Positions 53,664-63,476 of a DNA stretch of 64,000 nucleotides are shown here, one piece after another; the first letter of the stretch is position 1; each line of letters starts with the position of its first letter. Below the pieces are notes generated by a model, which worked only from the letters and a program-made list of their open reading frames with translations, was not told where the DNA came from and ran no database searches. A program made the translations under genes and the position numbers. The DNA is from Paenibacillus sp. J2TS4 (GTDB lineage Bacteria > Bacillota > Bacilli > Paenibacillales > NBRC-103111), in the NCBI RefSeq assembly GCF_018403245.1, contig NZ_BOSH01000007.1:186001-250000 (forward strand). The letters run 5' to 3'.

Positions 53664-55268
53664 TTAATTTTGTTGGTAACGATCGAAAGCATCTTTATAG
53701 ATCTTCATGTATTTCTCCAAGCCGATCTTATTTAATGTGCTGACATATTCATCCCATTCGGCAAAAGACGCTTGACCCGAAACAAATTTAGACTGCATTT
53801 CTTCTACATAGCTGCCGAGATCTGCCCCTAAAGACGCCAATTGATCGTATTCGTCAAGGGTATAGTTGAACGACGACCATATTTCTTCAGGAAAATAGGG
53901 AGCCAGCTTTTCTGTCGCTTCCAGTGCCTCCGGGCGGCCCTCGGCTCCTTGAAAATACTTTGCGGTAATAAACCCCGGGTAACCTCCTCCCGGCCAAGTC
54001 AAATACTGCGCAAGCGCCTGTTCGAAAGTGAGACCCTTCGGATTATCCGTAATTTCTTTGGTGTATGTATAGGTCCCGTCATCCATCGCTGTATAAGTGA
54101 CATTTTCAAATCCAAAGAAGAACATTCGTCTCCCCTCTTCGCCATAAAAATGGTCGATCCATCTAACTGTCGCCTCCGGGTGTTCATTTTTATCAGTGAT
54201 CACGAACGAGCCCAGACGGGTGGATGGGGAAGTAACGAAAGCGTACAATTGATCCCCGGCCGGTCCTTTTAAAGCCGATGCTCCGATATAATCCTGCTGG
54301 TTCATAAGCGTGACAGGGCTGGTTGTAATTAGCGAGCCATACAAGCCTTCCGATCCCTTGGCATAGAAGGCGCTGCTGTTGACCGAAAAAATATCTTTTT
54401 GAATGAGTTCTTCTTTATAGAGCTTATGGACAAACTCCAGCACTTCCTTATATTGCAGAGATATAGGGATAAACCTCAGTTCTTTCGTATCGGGATCGAT
54501 ATCAACATACGGATGGGAGTTTCCTCGATTGCCCAGTCCCCAGGCACCCTTTAAGTAATTGATCAGACCGGACACTTTCACACCCCCGTACGGGATTTCA
54601 TCCGGCAAGCCGTTTTGATTGAAGTCGCCGTCTTTAAACGCCTTTAACATATTATAAAAATCGTCGGTCGTTTGCGGTTCTTCGATTCCCGCGGCGTCAA
54701 GCCACTTTTTATTAATCCACATTTTACTTCCGGCCAGGCTCGATTGAAACTCCGGATCTACAAAGGTAGGGAAGGAATAAATGTTGCCGTCCGGCATCGT
54801 CAGAGCTTTCCGCAGCTCCGGGTATTGGTCCAGAATAGCTTTCAGATTGGGCGCGTACTGATCTATCAGATCGTTTAATCTAATAAATATTCCCTCGGTC
54901 CCATACCTGACAATATCTGCATTAGAGAAGAGAGCCGTATGAAAAGCATCCGGGTAATCTCCTCCCGCCAGAACAATATTTCTCCTTTCCGACAGGCTGT
55001 CGAACGGAACCTGTATCCACTCCACCTCAATATTTGTCATTTTTTTATATTCATTCCATAGCATTACATCATTCCAGTTGTTGGCTGTTGTCGGCGATTT
55101 TCCCGCAAAGATTTGCAGCTTTATCGGTTCGTCCACGATGGGCATCCCAGACATGTTGACCTTTGGGTTGTCTGCAACGGGCTCCTGTGACAGCCTTTCC
55201 TTGTTACTGCAAGCTATCGCCAGCACAATCATCCCTGTAACTGCGAACAAAGCCATCCCTTTCTTCAT
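53664..55268 (-). CDS. Extracellular solute-binding lipoprotein, LplA-like
   Basis: This is a 534-residue binding protein with lipobox IAC (VLAIACSNKE) and a family 1 solute-binding fold. It is encoded after the two permease genes in the operon 57147-50961. ATG 55268 has AGGAGG seven bases upstream. It is only moderately similar to the paralogue at 18340, so the two importers probably take different glycans. No ATPase gene is present nearby. Confidence 0.92.
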   Translation of the reverse strand: MKKGMALFAVTGMIVLAIACSNKERLSQEPVADNPKVNMSGMPIVDEPIKLQIFAGKSPTTANNWNDVMLWNEYKKMTNIEVEWIQVPFDSLSERRNIVLAGGDYPDAFHTALFSNADIVRYGTEGIFIRLNDLIDQYAPNLKAILDQYPELRKALTMPDGNIYSFPTFVDPEFQSSLAGSKMWINKKWLDAAGIEEPQTTDDFYNMLKAFKDGDFNQNGLPDEIPYGGVKVSGLINYLKGAWGLGNRGNSHPYVDIDPDTKELRFIPISLQYKEVLEFVHKLYKEELIQKDIFSVNSSAFYAKGSEGLYGSLITTSPVTLMNQQDYIGASALKGPAGDQLYAFVTSPSTRLGSFVITDKNEHPEATVRWIDHFYGEEGRRMFFFGFENVTYTAMDDGTYTYTKEITDNPKGLTFEQALAQYLTWPGGGYPGFITAKYFQGAEGRPEALEATEKLAPYFPEEIWSSFNYTLDEYDQLASLGADLGSYVEEMQSKFVSGQASFAEWDEYVSTLNKIGLEKYMKIYKDAFDRYQQN

Positions 55269-55294
55269 CTTGAAACCTCCTGTCATTTATGAAA

Positions 55295-56179
55295 TTAACC
55301 TTTAATGGCTCCAATCATGATCCCTTTCACAAAATATTTTTGTAAGAACGGATATAACAACAACACGGGCAAGTTAGCCACTATGACCACCGCATATTTG
55401 ATCGCTTCCGCATCCATGATTTGCGCAACTAATGACTCCTCGCTTACTCCCAACATCTCTTGCATCTGACTTTGGATCAGAATTTCTCTTAAAATTAACT
55501 GTAGAGGATACTTATCTCTATCCGTCAAATAAATAAGCGCATTAAAAAAAGCGTTCCAATGACTAACCCCATAAAATAAAACCATGACGGCTATAATGGG
55601 TGTGGATAACGGTAAAACAACCCGCCATAAGATTTGAAGATTCGAACAGCCGTCGATGGCTGCGGCCTCCTGTACTTCTAATGGAATACTGCTTTGCATG
55701 AAGGTTCGCATAATAATAATATTCCAGGCGGAGACCAGGTTCGGAATAATCATGACCCAGAAGGTATTGACCATTCCCAGGTTCTTAATCAACAAGTAAA
55801 CAGGGATCAGCCCTCCCCCAAAAAACATGGTGAAGACAATGATCGCCATAATCCCATTTCTTCCGTAAAAATCTTTCCGCGATAACGGATAAGCGGCCAT
55901 GATCGTTGCTGTCAAATTCAACGCTGTGCCGGTAACCGTGTACAAGATGGTATTCCAATACCCGGTCAGAATATCTTGGTTCTGTAGCACCTTGGAGTAA
56001 GCCTTCAAAGTAAAATCTTGCGGCCAAAGCCAAACCTGGCCATTAATGACCTTATACGGATCACTAAAGGAAGCGCTTAACACGAAGATTAAAGGATATA
56101 AGACAATCACAAGCACTAACGTCAGCAGAAAATAGTTGCAAGCTTCAAACATTCGATCTTCTATCGTTTTTTTCACCAT
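55295..56179 (-). CDS. Carbohydrate ABC transporter permease, LplC/CarB-like
   Basis: This is a 294-residue permease with six membrane segments, EAA loop EAAAIDGCSNLQILWRVVLP and the conserved end LQKYFVKGIMIGAIKG. It is the second gene of the operon, 11 bp after the LplB-like gene. ATG 56179 is preceded by AAGGAAG. Confidence 0.92.
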   Translation of the reverse strand: MVKKTIEDRMFEACNYFLLTLVLVIVLYPLIFVLSASFSDPYKVINGQVWLWPQDFTLKAYSKVLQNQDILTGYWNTILYTVTGTALNLTATIMAAYPLSRKDFYGRNGIMAIIVFTMFFGGGLIPVYLLIKNLGMVNTFWVMIIPNLVSAWNIIIMRTFMQSSIPLEVQEAAAIDGCSNLQILWRVVLPLSTPIIAVMVLFYGVSHWNAFFNALIYLTDRDKYPLQLILREILIQSQMQEMLGVSEESLVAQIMDAEAIKYAVVIVANLPVLLLYPFLQKYFVKGIMIGAIKG

Positions 56180-56190
56180 TTTTCACTTCC

Positions 56191-57147
56191 TTACCACAAG
56201 CTGGTTTCCCCCACTTTCCTGGCGATAAAGTTAACAGATATTAACATAATGAAGTTTATAACGGAGTTGAATAATCCAACGGCCGCAGAAAAGCTGTATT
56301 GCGCTCCCAGTATCCCGCTGCGGTAGACATAGGTTGCAATAACATCCGAGCTGTCCTTGTTCAATTCATTCTGCATTAAAAACACTTTTTCAAAGCCAAC
56401 TCCCAGAATCGACCCGATATTTAATATAAGCAGAATGATGATGGTCGGCAGAATCCCGGGAAGGTTAATATGCCATATTCGCCGTAAGCGACCGGCCCCA
56501 TCGACTCTGGCCGCTTCATGAAGCTGCGGGTCCACTCCCGATAAGGCGGCCAAATAAATAATCGAGCTCCATCCCATCTGCTGCCAGACGCCGGAGAAAA
56601 CATACAATGTTTTGAACCATTCCGGCCGAGTCATGAAGGAAATCGGTTCTCCTCCCAATCGTTGGATAATCTGATTGATCATCCCGCTTTCCGGTGAAAG
56701 AAAGATCATCATCATACCAATCAGGACGACAGTGGATAAGAAATGAGGAGCATAGGTTACCGTTTGAACCGTTCGCTTAAAAAATTTGGCTTGCACTTCA
56801 TTAATCATCAGGGCCAACAGGATCGGTACGGGGAATCCGACAACAAGCTCATACACTCCAATCAACAAGGTGTTCTTGATTAGCCGCCAAAAATAATAGC
56901 TTTCAAAAAATCGTTCAAAATGCTTTAATCCCACCCAGGGGCTCCCCCATATTCCTTTGCTTGCAATAAAGTCCTTGAAGGCGATCTGCAAGCCGTACAT
57001 TGGAATATAGTGGAAGATAATATAGTAGGCAAGGATAGGGAGGATCAGGAGATAGAGATCCCAATTTTTACGAAACATCCTTAATAAAAATCGCGGCCCT
57101 TCATTCTTTGTAATCGCTGTCATTTTCTGTGGAGAAGGTCGTGGCAA
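56191..57147 (-). CDS. Sugar ABC transporter permease, LplB-like
   Basis: This is a 318-residue permease with six membrane segments and EAA loop EAARVDGAGRLRRIWHINLPG, ending TSLW as in the family. It is the first gene of the importer operon. The start is TTG at 57147, because GGAGGG lies eight bases upstream; ATG at 57123 is the alternative. It is divergent from the AraC regulator at 57518. Confidence 0.9.
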   Translation of the reverse strand: MPRPSPQKMTAITKNEGPRFLLRMFRKNWDLYLLILPILAYYIIFHYIPMYGLQIAFKDFIASKGIWGSPWVGLKHFERFFESYYFWRLIKNTLLIGVYELVVGFPVPILLALMINEVQAKFFKRTVQTVTYAPHFLSTVVLIGMMMIFLSPESGMINQIIQRLGGEPISFMTRPEWFKTLYVFSGVWQQMGWSSIIYLAALSGVDPQLHEAARVDGAGRLRRIWHINLPGILPTIIILLILNIGSILGVGFEKVFLMQNELNKDSSDVIATYVYRSGILGAQYSFSAAVGLFNSVINFIMLISVNFIARKVGETSLW

Positions 57148-57517
57148 TAGTGTTTCCCTCCTTTAAGCTAACTTACTCTGATCCTCTTTCGCTTCCCGCT
57201 ACTATAGCCCTCTCAGGATGCGGCCTAAGCATAAAACAAAAGAAGAAAGACGTCCATCAGCAATTCTTAACCTTCTATTTTTTCCTCTTCCCGAAAGCGG
57301 GCAGCCTCTATTGAAAGAAATCCAATCCTTGTCTATAGACTATTTTTAACCTGCAAATATTTACTGCCCTACAAAATTTCCTTTTCAATCCAGTGGTTAT
57401 GTTATACCATTGATTTGCGGAAGGCTCCTAACGATGAACGGAAAAAGCCAAAGCTGCATGTTTATGAAAGCGGATTCTTTTTGTAGAGATTAGGGGTTGC
57501 AAGGGAGGAGAAGTTCC
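57148..57517. other. Divergent intergenic region, importer operon and AraC gene
   Basis: These 370 bp must hold both promoters. TGAAAGCGGATTCT (near 57466) resembles a catabolite-responsive element with two mismatches. No clear repeat, terminator or small gene is seen. Confidence 0.35.
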
Positions 57518-59845
57518 TTGAGTAAATATTTACTTGGCTTTAGCCGGTCTTTATTGTTTTGGCCAAGAAAATCGCGTCGTTTCTACCAATATTTTTTCTC
57601 TTATGTTTTACTTGTTGTTACGTTATTGATCATTGTTGGCGGTGTCGTATACGAAACGTTCTTGTCTACTTTGCAACGAGAAGTAGAAAATTCCATGATG
57701 GCCACCCTAACCCAGGCCAAGGATGCGGTAGACACGAGGCTGCATGAAATGAATCGTATGGCTGCGCAAATCGCGGCTAATCCCCAGTTAACTCCGTTTA
57801 TAACGGATACAGGGGGCTATGGACAATATCAGGCCGTGGCGGAGTTAAAAAAGTACCGCTCGACCAATATATTTATTTCTGATGTTGTCCTTTATTATAA
57901 TTCCAGAAATTCTTCACAAATGTACGGGGCCAGCGGCACCTATAGCACGGATCAATTCTTTAACGATGTTTATAATTATCAGCATTGGAGCAAGGATGAA
58001 TTTATTAATCATTTGCCCATCTCTCCGGTCATGAGACCGATGGAGCCCGTTAAGATGGCCGGAATGAATCCTGCCCATTTCTCAACTTACCTCTATCCGT
58101 TATCCGTGAATTCCTCCAAGCCTTATGGGGCCATTCTTTTTTTGATTGAAGAGCATTCTTTGACAAGCCTCATCAAGAGCACCTTAAAAGATTATAACGG
58201 GTACATGTACCTATTTAACGAAAACAACGATAAAGTAATTTCCATCTCCAACGGAGAAGGCCATGATGAAGCAGAGGATCTATCCGCAACGATCCAGAGC
58301 GCCGCCTTGAAAGCAGAGGATAGCTTATCGGTTAATAATCGCAAATACTCGGTCGTCAAGCTCCAATCGGAATATAATCATTGGTCGTATGTTTCGGTCA
58401 TCCCGAAGGATCAATTCATGGCGAAAGTATATAAGATCCGCAACATTTTCAATTACACGATTGCATTCATTTTGGTGCTGGGCGTTTGTTTAGCCTTCAG
58501 CTTTTCCATAACAAATTATAAACCGTTGATTAAATTGGCCGAAGCTTTAAAGAAAAGGCAGCATCCTCAAGCCTCTCCTGCTTCCACGGATGAGCTTGAT
58601 TTCATCTCCAATACCGTCGGAACCATAACGGAGGAGAACGAAGCTTTGTTGTCCAGGCTAAAAAGTCAGGCGGGTGTGATGAGGGAAACCTACTTGCTCA
58701 TGCTGCTCAAAGGAAAAATAAAGAACCCCAACGAGTGGAAAGACCTGGAGTTCGTTAATGTGCCGCTGGACAAGCCTTATTTTGCCGTTATGTTGTTTAT
58801 GATTGATGAGTATAACAAGTTTATTAGCGAAAATAACCAATCGATGCAGGATATCATTCAATACAGTTTAGCAAAAATAACAGAAGAATTGTCGATGGAA
58901 ATAGGAAGCGGACTGGCTCTGGAGAGACTGGGCGACCGGGGCGTTGCTCTTTTGGTTAATATAGAGGAAGGATTTCATGACACCCAAACTTTGGAGCAAT
59001 TAGCCTATAAAGCGAAAGAATGGTTTAAACACTATTTTCACTTTACCGTCACGGTAGGAATTGGAGAAGTATGCTCCGATCCAGCCATGATCTATCAATC
59101 TTATTTACAGGCGGAGAACGGGGTACGCTATCGTTTTGTCAAAGGGAACGACAGTGTGATCTGTTATGAACACTTGGAAAATGACAGACAAGAGAACTAC
59201 AGGTATCCTATTCAGCAAGAGCGCCAATTAATTAAAGCTATCAAACAAGGAAACCGCGAGGATGCGCAACGGAATATTAAAGAAATCATGCAGTATATCA
59301 TCGACAATCAGATCACGATCGAAGAAGCGGAATGTATTTGTTATTCCATCGTGAACACGATCAAGAGGACATTAATCGAACTGGATATAGAAGAGGACGG
59401 TTTTATAGACCAGACCTTGGAAAAGCTGTTGGTTCCCCGTTTCGAGACGCTGGACGAGTTAGAAACGCTCGTCATTAATTGCTGCCAGAAGGTCCGGGAT
59501 TATGTCGCGGGCCGAAAAGATGATCATTTATTTACTAGAATGATTGCTTACGTAAATCAACATTACTGCAACCATATGATCAGCTTGGAAACGATAGCTG
59601 CGTTTTTTGGAGTCTCTCCCTCTTATGCCACCAGGTTTTTTAAAGAACATACGGGACAGCCTTTAATGCGTTATATCGATATGCTGAGAATGGAGAAGGC
59701 CAAAACAATGCTGAAAACGACCGATCTCCCGCTGAAAGAACTGATCGGTGAGATCGGATATGTCGATTCTTCCATTTTTATTAGAAAGTTCAAAAAATAT
59801 GAAGGCAGAACTCCGATTCAATACAGAAATATGCTGAAAAACTAG
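57518..59845 (+). CDS. Membrane-anchored AraC-family regulator
   Basis: This is a 775-residue one-component sensor. Its first membrane segment (YVLLVVTLLIIVGGVVY, near 30) is followed by a Cache-like extracytoplasmic domain (about 55-300), a second membrane segment near 310-330 (FNYTIAFILVLGVCLAFSF), a linker, a cytoplasmic domain, and a C-terminal AraC double helix-turn-helix (about 675-770, IAAFFGVSPSYATRFFKEH and GYVDSSIFIRKFKKY). It is divergent from the Lpl-type importer operon and very likely controls it. GGGAGGAG before TTG 57518 sets the start; the TTG at 57497 lies upstream of that site. Confidence 0.88.
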   Translation: MSKYLLGFSRSLLFWPRKSRRFYQYFFSYVLLVVTLLIIVGGVVYETFLSTLQREVENSMMATLTQAKDAVDTRLHEMNRMAAQIAANPQLTPFITDTGGYGQYQAVAELKKYRSTNIFISDVVLYYNSRNSSQMYGASGTYSTDQFFNDVYNYQHWSKDEFINHLPISPVMRPMEPVKMAGMNPAHFSTYLYPLSVNSSKPYGAILFLIEEHSLTSLIKSTLKDYNGYMYLFNENNDKVISISNGEGHDEAEDLSATIQSAALKAEDSLSVNNRKYSVVKLQSEYNHWSYVSVIPKDQFMAKVYKIRNIFNYTIAFILVLGVCLAFSFSITNYKPLIKLAEALKKRQHPQASPASTDELDFISNTVGTITEENEALLSRLKSQAGVMRETYLLMLLKGKIKNPNEWKDLEFVNVPLDKPYFAVMLFMIDEYNKFISENNQSMQDIIQYSLAKITEELSMEIGSGLALERLGDRGVALLVNIEEGFHDTQTLEQLAYKAKEWFKHYFHFTVTVGIGEVCSDPAMIYQSYLQAENGVRYRFVKGNDSVICYEHLENDRQENYRYPIQQERQLIKAIKQGNREDAQRNIKEIMQYIIDNQITIEEAECICYSIVNTIKRTLIELDIEEDGFIDQTLEKLLVPRFETLDELETLVINCCQKVRDYVAGRKDDHLFTRMIAYVNQHYCNHMISLETIAAFFGVSPSYATRFFKEHTGQPLMRYIDMLRMEKAKTMLKTTDLPLKELIGEIGYVDSSIFIRKFKKYEGRTPIQYRNMLKN

Positions 59846-59944
59846 CATTTCGGACAAGTCGTGAAGCACTGGAATCTTATCGTTGAATGACTATAGATGG
59901 AAAAGTTAGCGAACCCCCTCAGATATAACGATCAGCCAAAAAAA

Positions 59945-59975
59945 GCGAGGGAAGCTTCAGGGCTTCCCTCCCTTG
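59945..59975. terminator. Bidirectional terminator
   Basis: The stem GAGGGAAGC / GCTTCCCTC with a six-base loop has a T run on the minus strand (GCTTTTTTT). It serves the AraC gene and the cyclase pseudogene, which converge here. Confidence 0.85.
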
Positions 59976-60002
59976 TCTGATGCTGTATCGGGCGGCCTTA
60001 CT

Positions 60003-60277
60003 ATTCCATGATCTGATCCAGCAGAATGGCCCGGCACGGAGTCGCACATACTCCCGGGACATGAAGCGGAAGCGCGATTAAAGTATAAGGTCCTTTACCG
60101 GCTTCGCGTAAATTGACCACAGGTGCAAGTAAAAGCCGTTTTTTCTCAATGCAGCGAATGACCTTGATAGCCTTCCCTATCCAACTGGGCCACCTGCTCC
60201 ACTTGAATAGGCGGAAAGGGCGAACCATAATTCCACATGCCACTCTCCAGCGGTCCGCTTAAATCAATTATTCGCAC
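60003..60277 (-). pseudogene. Cyclase-family (kynurenine formamidase-like) remnant
   Basis: The minus strand begins GTG at 60277, with GGAGGAAGGAAGA before it, and reads RIIDLSGPLESGMWNYG, then PFPPIQVEQVAQLDREGYQG, the normal N-terminus of this hydrolase family, before an in-frame TGA near 60148. In another frame the end reads NLREAGKGPYTLIALPLHV and CRAIL, the normal C-terminus. The middle, with the metal-binding HxGTHxDxP site, is deleted. A dead gene with an intact ribosome site. Confidence 0.85.
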
Positions 60278-60329
60278 TCTTCCTTCCTCCCCCCAATATA
60301 TTCGTATGCCCCAATCTTATTCCAAATTA

Positions 60330-60367
60330 AATTTAATATACCAAAATCAATTTCGGTATATTAAATT
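60330..60367. promoter_or_regulatory. 38-bp perfect palindrome, likely operator
   Basis: AATTTAATATACC and GGTATATTAAATT are perfect 13-bp inverted repeats around a 12-base centre, 53 bp upstream of the start of the cyclase remnant. It is AT-rich with no T run, so it fits a repressor site more than a terminator. The sequence from here to 60629 holds no gene I can support; a 93-residue frame lacks a ribosome site. Confidence 0.55.
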
Positions 60368-60629
60368 ATCACCATCAACATACCATCCGCTTTTTGACCA
60401 GTGGTTTCGCCTCTGGCAGGAATACGCCTTTGCACGCAAAATTATTATCCATTTCCAGGCACACAAAGAAGACCGTATTTCCTTCGAAATCGGCCTCTTC
60501 TACAACAATAGTCCATTACCGATCAGCCAATCGCTTGACCGCTTCGCCGAAAAGGTCTCCTGCTCTGCAAGGCCGATCGCGGGTTAAATGTATAACTGTA
60601 AGCCATTTCGTCCCCAGCGACGGATCATG

Positions 60630-61160
60630 TCATGTTCTATCTTCCACTCGGGAGATCGGAACGTTTTTGTTTTCCAACACGATAATGGATCCGTCTTTTG
60701 ACTTTTCCGCCTTCTTGGTATGGATGACCAGTTGAATAACGTTTTTACAGCATTGCTTGGCGCCCAGGACCAATAGCGGAACTCCGATGAAATCCAGCTT
60801 TAATCTCCTCGACAAAAAGCCTCCGATGGTCATAGCCAATGGCACGGTGGGCGAAGTATTAGAATACACGATGGTTTCGTCCGCTTTATATCTATCCTGT
60901 AATAGTATGCTCAAATTTTTTAAAGCCGGAACTACTACCTTGGAGGACCCGCGTCCAACGGTGTAAACCGGATGTCCGTTCTCATCCACCCCATGAAAGA
61001 TGAGCTTCCCCATATCCGAAGTTTGCAATTTATTGAAATAATCCGTGGTTAGAATCTCGTCTTTGGTCAGCTTTCGATTGATGGGCAATTTATTGAGATG
61101 ATAAGCAGCGGCCAATGCCGTCGTATGCGTTCCGCCATAATCGTTATATATGTAAATCAT
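60630..61160 (-). CDS. DUF3189 family protein
   Basis: This is a 176-residue protein that begins MIYIYNDYGGTHTTALAAAYHLNKLP and has VYTVGRGSSKVVVPAL and GGFLSRRLKLDFIGVPLLVLG, all features of DUF3189 of Firmicutes. Its function is unknown; the N-terminal pattern YGGTHTT suggests a phosphate-binding loop (inference). It is transcribed alone. Confidence 0.8.
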   Translation of the reverse strand: MIYIYNDYGGTHTTALAAAYHLNKLPINRKLTKDEILTTDYFNKLQTSDMGKLIFHGVDENGHPVYTVGRGSSKVVVPALKNLSILLQDRYKADETIVYSNTSPTVPLAMTIGGFLSRRLKLDFIGVPLLVLGAKQCCKNVIQLVIHTKKAEKSKDGSIIVLENKNVPISRVEDRT

Positions 61161-61369
61161 GAAATCATCCTTTTCTCTTTTTCATTCCCTTATTATCACC
61201 ATTAACTTATATTTCCATTCGATTATGAGGAACTACTTTTGTAAGGTCGATTTTTCCGGAATATTCCCGGTTATTCCGATGTTTCATCTAATCCATCATC
61301 TTGAAAAGCGCTATACTTAGTGTCACAATCAATAAGACCTACATTATCCGAATAAGGGAGGCATAGTTG

Positions 61370-62287
61370 ATGAGAACAATGACACTTGGAAGCAGCACAT
61401 TAGAGGTGCCGGTCATGGCAGTTGGCTGCATGCGGATTCATTCACTGAATAAAGCCGAGGCAGAGCGCTTTGTCCAGACTGCCTTGAAAGAAGGCGCGAA
61501 TTTCTTCGACCATGCTGATATTTATGGCAATGGAACATGCGAGGAAATATTCTCAGATGCGATTCATATGAACGATGATATTCGGGAAAAAATCATCCTG
61601 CAGTCCAAGTGCGGCATTCGGAAAGGAATGTTCGACTTTTCCAAAGAGCATATTTTAGAATCGGTGGACGGCAGCTTGAAAAGGCTGAAAACGGATTATC
61701 TGGATGTGCTGCTTCTACATCGTCCGGATGCGCTAATGGAGCCGGACGATGTAGCGGAGGCATTCGACATTCTTGAAAGCTCGGGAAAAGTACGGCATTT
61801 TGGCGTTTCCAATCAGAATCCAATGCAGATCCAACTTCTGAAGAAATCGGTGAAGCAGCCGCTCATTGCGAACCAACTGCAATTGAGCATCACGAACGCC
61901 AACATGATCTCCAATGGCATTAACGTGAATATGGAGAATGACTCCGCTATAAACCGGGACGGCAGTGTGCTTGACTATTGCAGATTGAACGATATTACCA
62001 TTCAGCCTTGGTCGCCTTTCCAATACGGATTCTTTGAAGGGGTTTTCCTTGGAAACGATAAGTTCCCGGAATTGAATCAGAATATCGACGAAATCGCGAA
62101 AAAATACGAGGTAAGCAACACAACCATTGCCATCGCATGGCTGTTACGCCATCCCGCACACATGCAACCGGTCATCGGTACGATGAATGCAGAACGGTTA
62201 AAGGATTGCTGTAAGGCAAGTGAAGTCTACCTGACACGTGAAGAATGGTATGACATCTATCGCGCGGCAGGCAATGTGCTTCCGTAA
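61370..62287 (+). CDS. Aldo/keto reductase
   Basis: This 305-residue NADPH-dependent oxidoreductase resembles YdhF. The catalytic set is Asp and Tyr in FDHADIYG, Lys in LQSKCG and His in LLLHRPD, and the cofactor-binding C-terminal segment VIGTMNAERLKD is present. ATG 61370 is preceded by GGGAGG at good distance. It is transcribed alone, and its substrate is unknown. Confidence 0.93.
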   Translation: MRTMTLGSSTLEVPVMAVGCMRIHSLNKAEAERFVQTALKEGANFFDHADIYGNGTCEEIFSDAIHMNDDIREKIILQSKCGIRKGMFDFSKEHILESVDGSLKRLKTDYLDVLLLHRPDALMEPDDVAEAFDILESSGKVRHFGVSNQNPMQIQLLKKSVKQPLIANQLQLSITNANMISNGINVNMENDSAINRDGSVLDYCRLNDITIQPWSPFQYGFFEGVFLGNDKFPELNQNIDEIAKKYEVSNTTIAIAWLLRHPAHMQPVIGTMNAERLKDCCKASEVYLTREEWYDIYRAAGNVLP

Positions 62288-62360
62288 ACATGCTTTTCAT
62301 GCTAGATGAATAAAGCCCTCTTCCGTATCGCCTAATACGCCGAATAAATGTTCCATCTGT

Positions 62361-62393
62361 AAGCCCACCAACCGTCTATGGTTAGTGGGTTTA
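62361..62393 (+). terminator. Hairpin after the aldo/keto reductase gene
   Basis: AAGCCCACCAACC pairs with GGTTAGTGGGTTT with one mismatch, followed by AGTCTTTC. It is 74 bp after the stop. Confidence 0.65.
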
Positions 62394-62531
62394 GTCTTTC
62401 TAGCAGCTGCACTTAGTGATTTCAAAGTTTCAAAACACGTCTACAAAGTATCTATAATTTTTATATTGGTTTATTTTCCGTTTCGATCATCTGCAGACTC
62501 CATGGCGTGCCAGACTATAATTCGGATACCG

Positions 62532-63476
62532 CTATTCAATGAAACTAATAAGCAGCGCACTGGCTACAAGGTTATTTTCACCGGATAACCAGACCCTTAC
62601 CGTAGGAACAGTATCCATCGAGTTCAGCATGGAAGCGAGTGCCGAAACCGTTCCATCTTCATATTTGCTAACGATTTCATTTTTATCGGAATGAATATGC
62701 CGAATAATTATTTTGGTTGAGGCGCCGAGGGAGACGGTCACCTTTTCCTCTCCGTCATTCGATGTTCCCGATTGAGTCATTGTAACATTGTACTTCGGAT
62801 TACGCTGTACCGTAATCGTGTCTGCATCTATGGACGCCAGTTCGCCAAACAAATGGGCCGCAGCCTCATCCAATCCTTCCATCACTTCTTTGTTCTCATC
62901 TATGTAAACTACTTTGGAAGAGCCGAAAGGAAGCAAGCTTCCATCGACCTTCGCAATCGTTACGCTTCCGGCGATCCCCGCCACCAGATAAAAGACCACA
63001 AGTGCGATAAGGAGACGATCTTGGGCATGGAATATTCGCTTCATTCCTCTGCAGATCGCAATCCCGATTAATCCCCCCAATACGTTCAGAAGAATATCGT
63101 CCACATCACTGCTGCCCAAAGCCAGTATATATTGAACGATTTCAAGCAACAATGTGGTTAAAAACAGAATTAAGGTTTGGTGGCCAAGTGATTTTTTCTT
63201 TCCTGTATACGATACAAATATTCCGAGGGGGACAAATACCGCAATGTTACCCAAAATGTTGGTCATCGCCATCCCTATATCCATGGGTTCATTCAAAAAA
63301 TCGATAATTGTACGAAAAGGAATGATATTCACACTTCTTAGTTCAAGAAGCGGATTCGTAAATACACTTGAAATAGGGATAGTTTTAAACAAGATTATTT
63401 TAAGTGCAAAGCAAGCATATGCAGCAAAAAGTAAATAAAATAGAATCCTCCAGATTCGGTTTGAATTTGACTTCAT
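62532..63476 (-). CDS. VanZ-like membrane protein with C-terminal extracytoplasmic domain
   Basis: This is a 314-residue protein. The VanZ-like domain (about 10-170) has four to five membrane segments with the conserved NIIPFRTI, NILGNIAVFVPLGIF and DVDDILLNVLGG. A further segment (LLIALVVFYLVAGIAGSVTI) leads into a soluble domain of about 120 residues outside the membrane that I do not recognise. VanZ relatives can give low-level teicoplanin resistance, but most have no known role. ATG 63476 is preceded by AGAGGTG. Confidence 0.85.
   Translation of the reverse strand: MKSNSNRIWRILFYLLFAAYACFALKIILFKTIPISSVFTNPLLELRSVNIIPFRTIIDFLNEPMDIGMAMTNILGNIAVFVPLGIFVSYTGKKKSLGHQTLILFLTTLLLEIVQYILALGSSDVDDILLNVLGGLIGIAICRGMKRIFHAQDRLLIALVVFYLVAGIAGSVTIAKVDGSLLPFGSSKVVYIDENKEVMEGLDEAAAHLFGELASIDADTITVQRNPKYNVTMTQSGTSNDGEEKVTVSLGASTKIIIRHIHSDKNEIVSKYEDGTVSALASMLNSMDTVPTVRVWLSGENNLVASALLISFIE

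Noticed and set aside
60237..60587. 116-residue plus-strand open frame
   Set aside because: It overlaps the cyclase remnant and the palindrome, and has no ribosome site.
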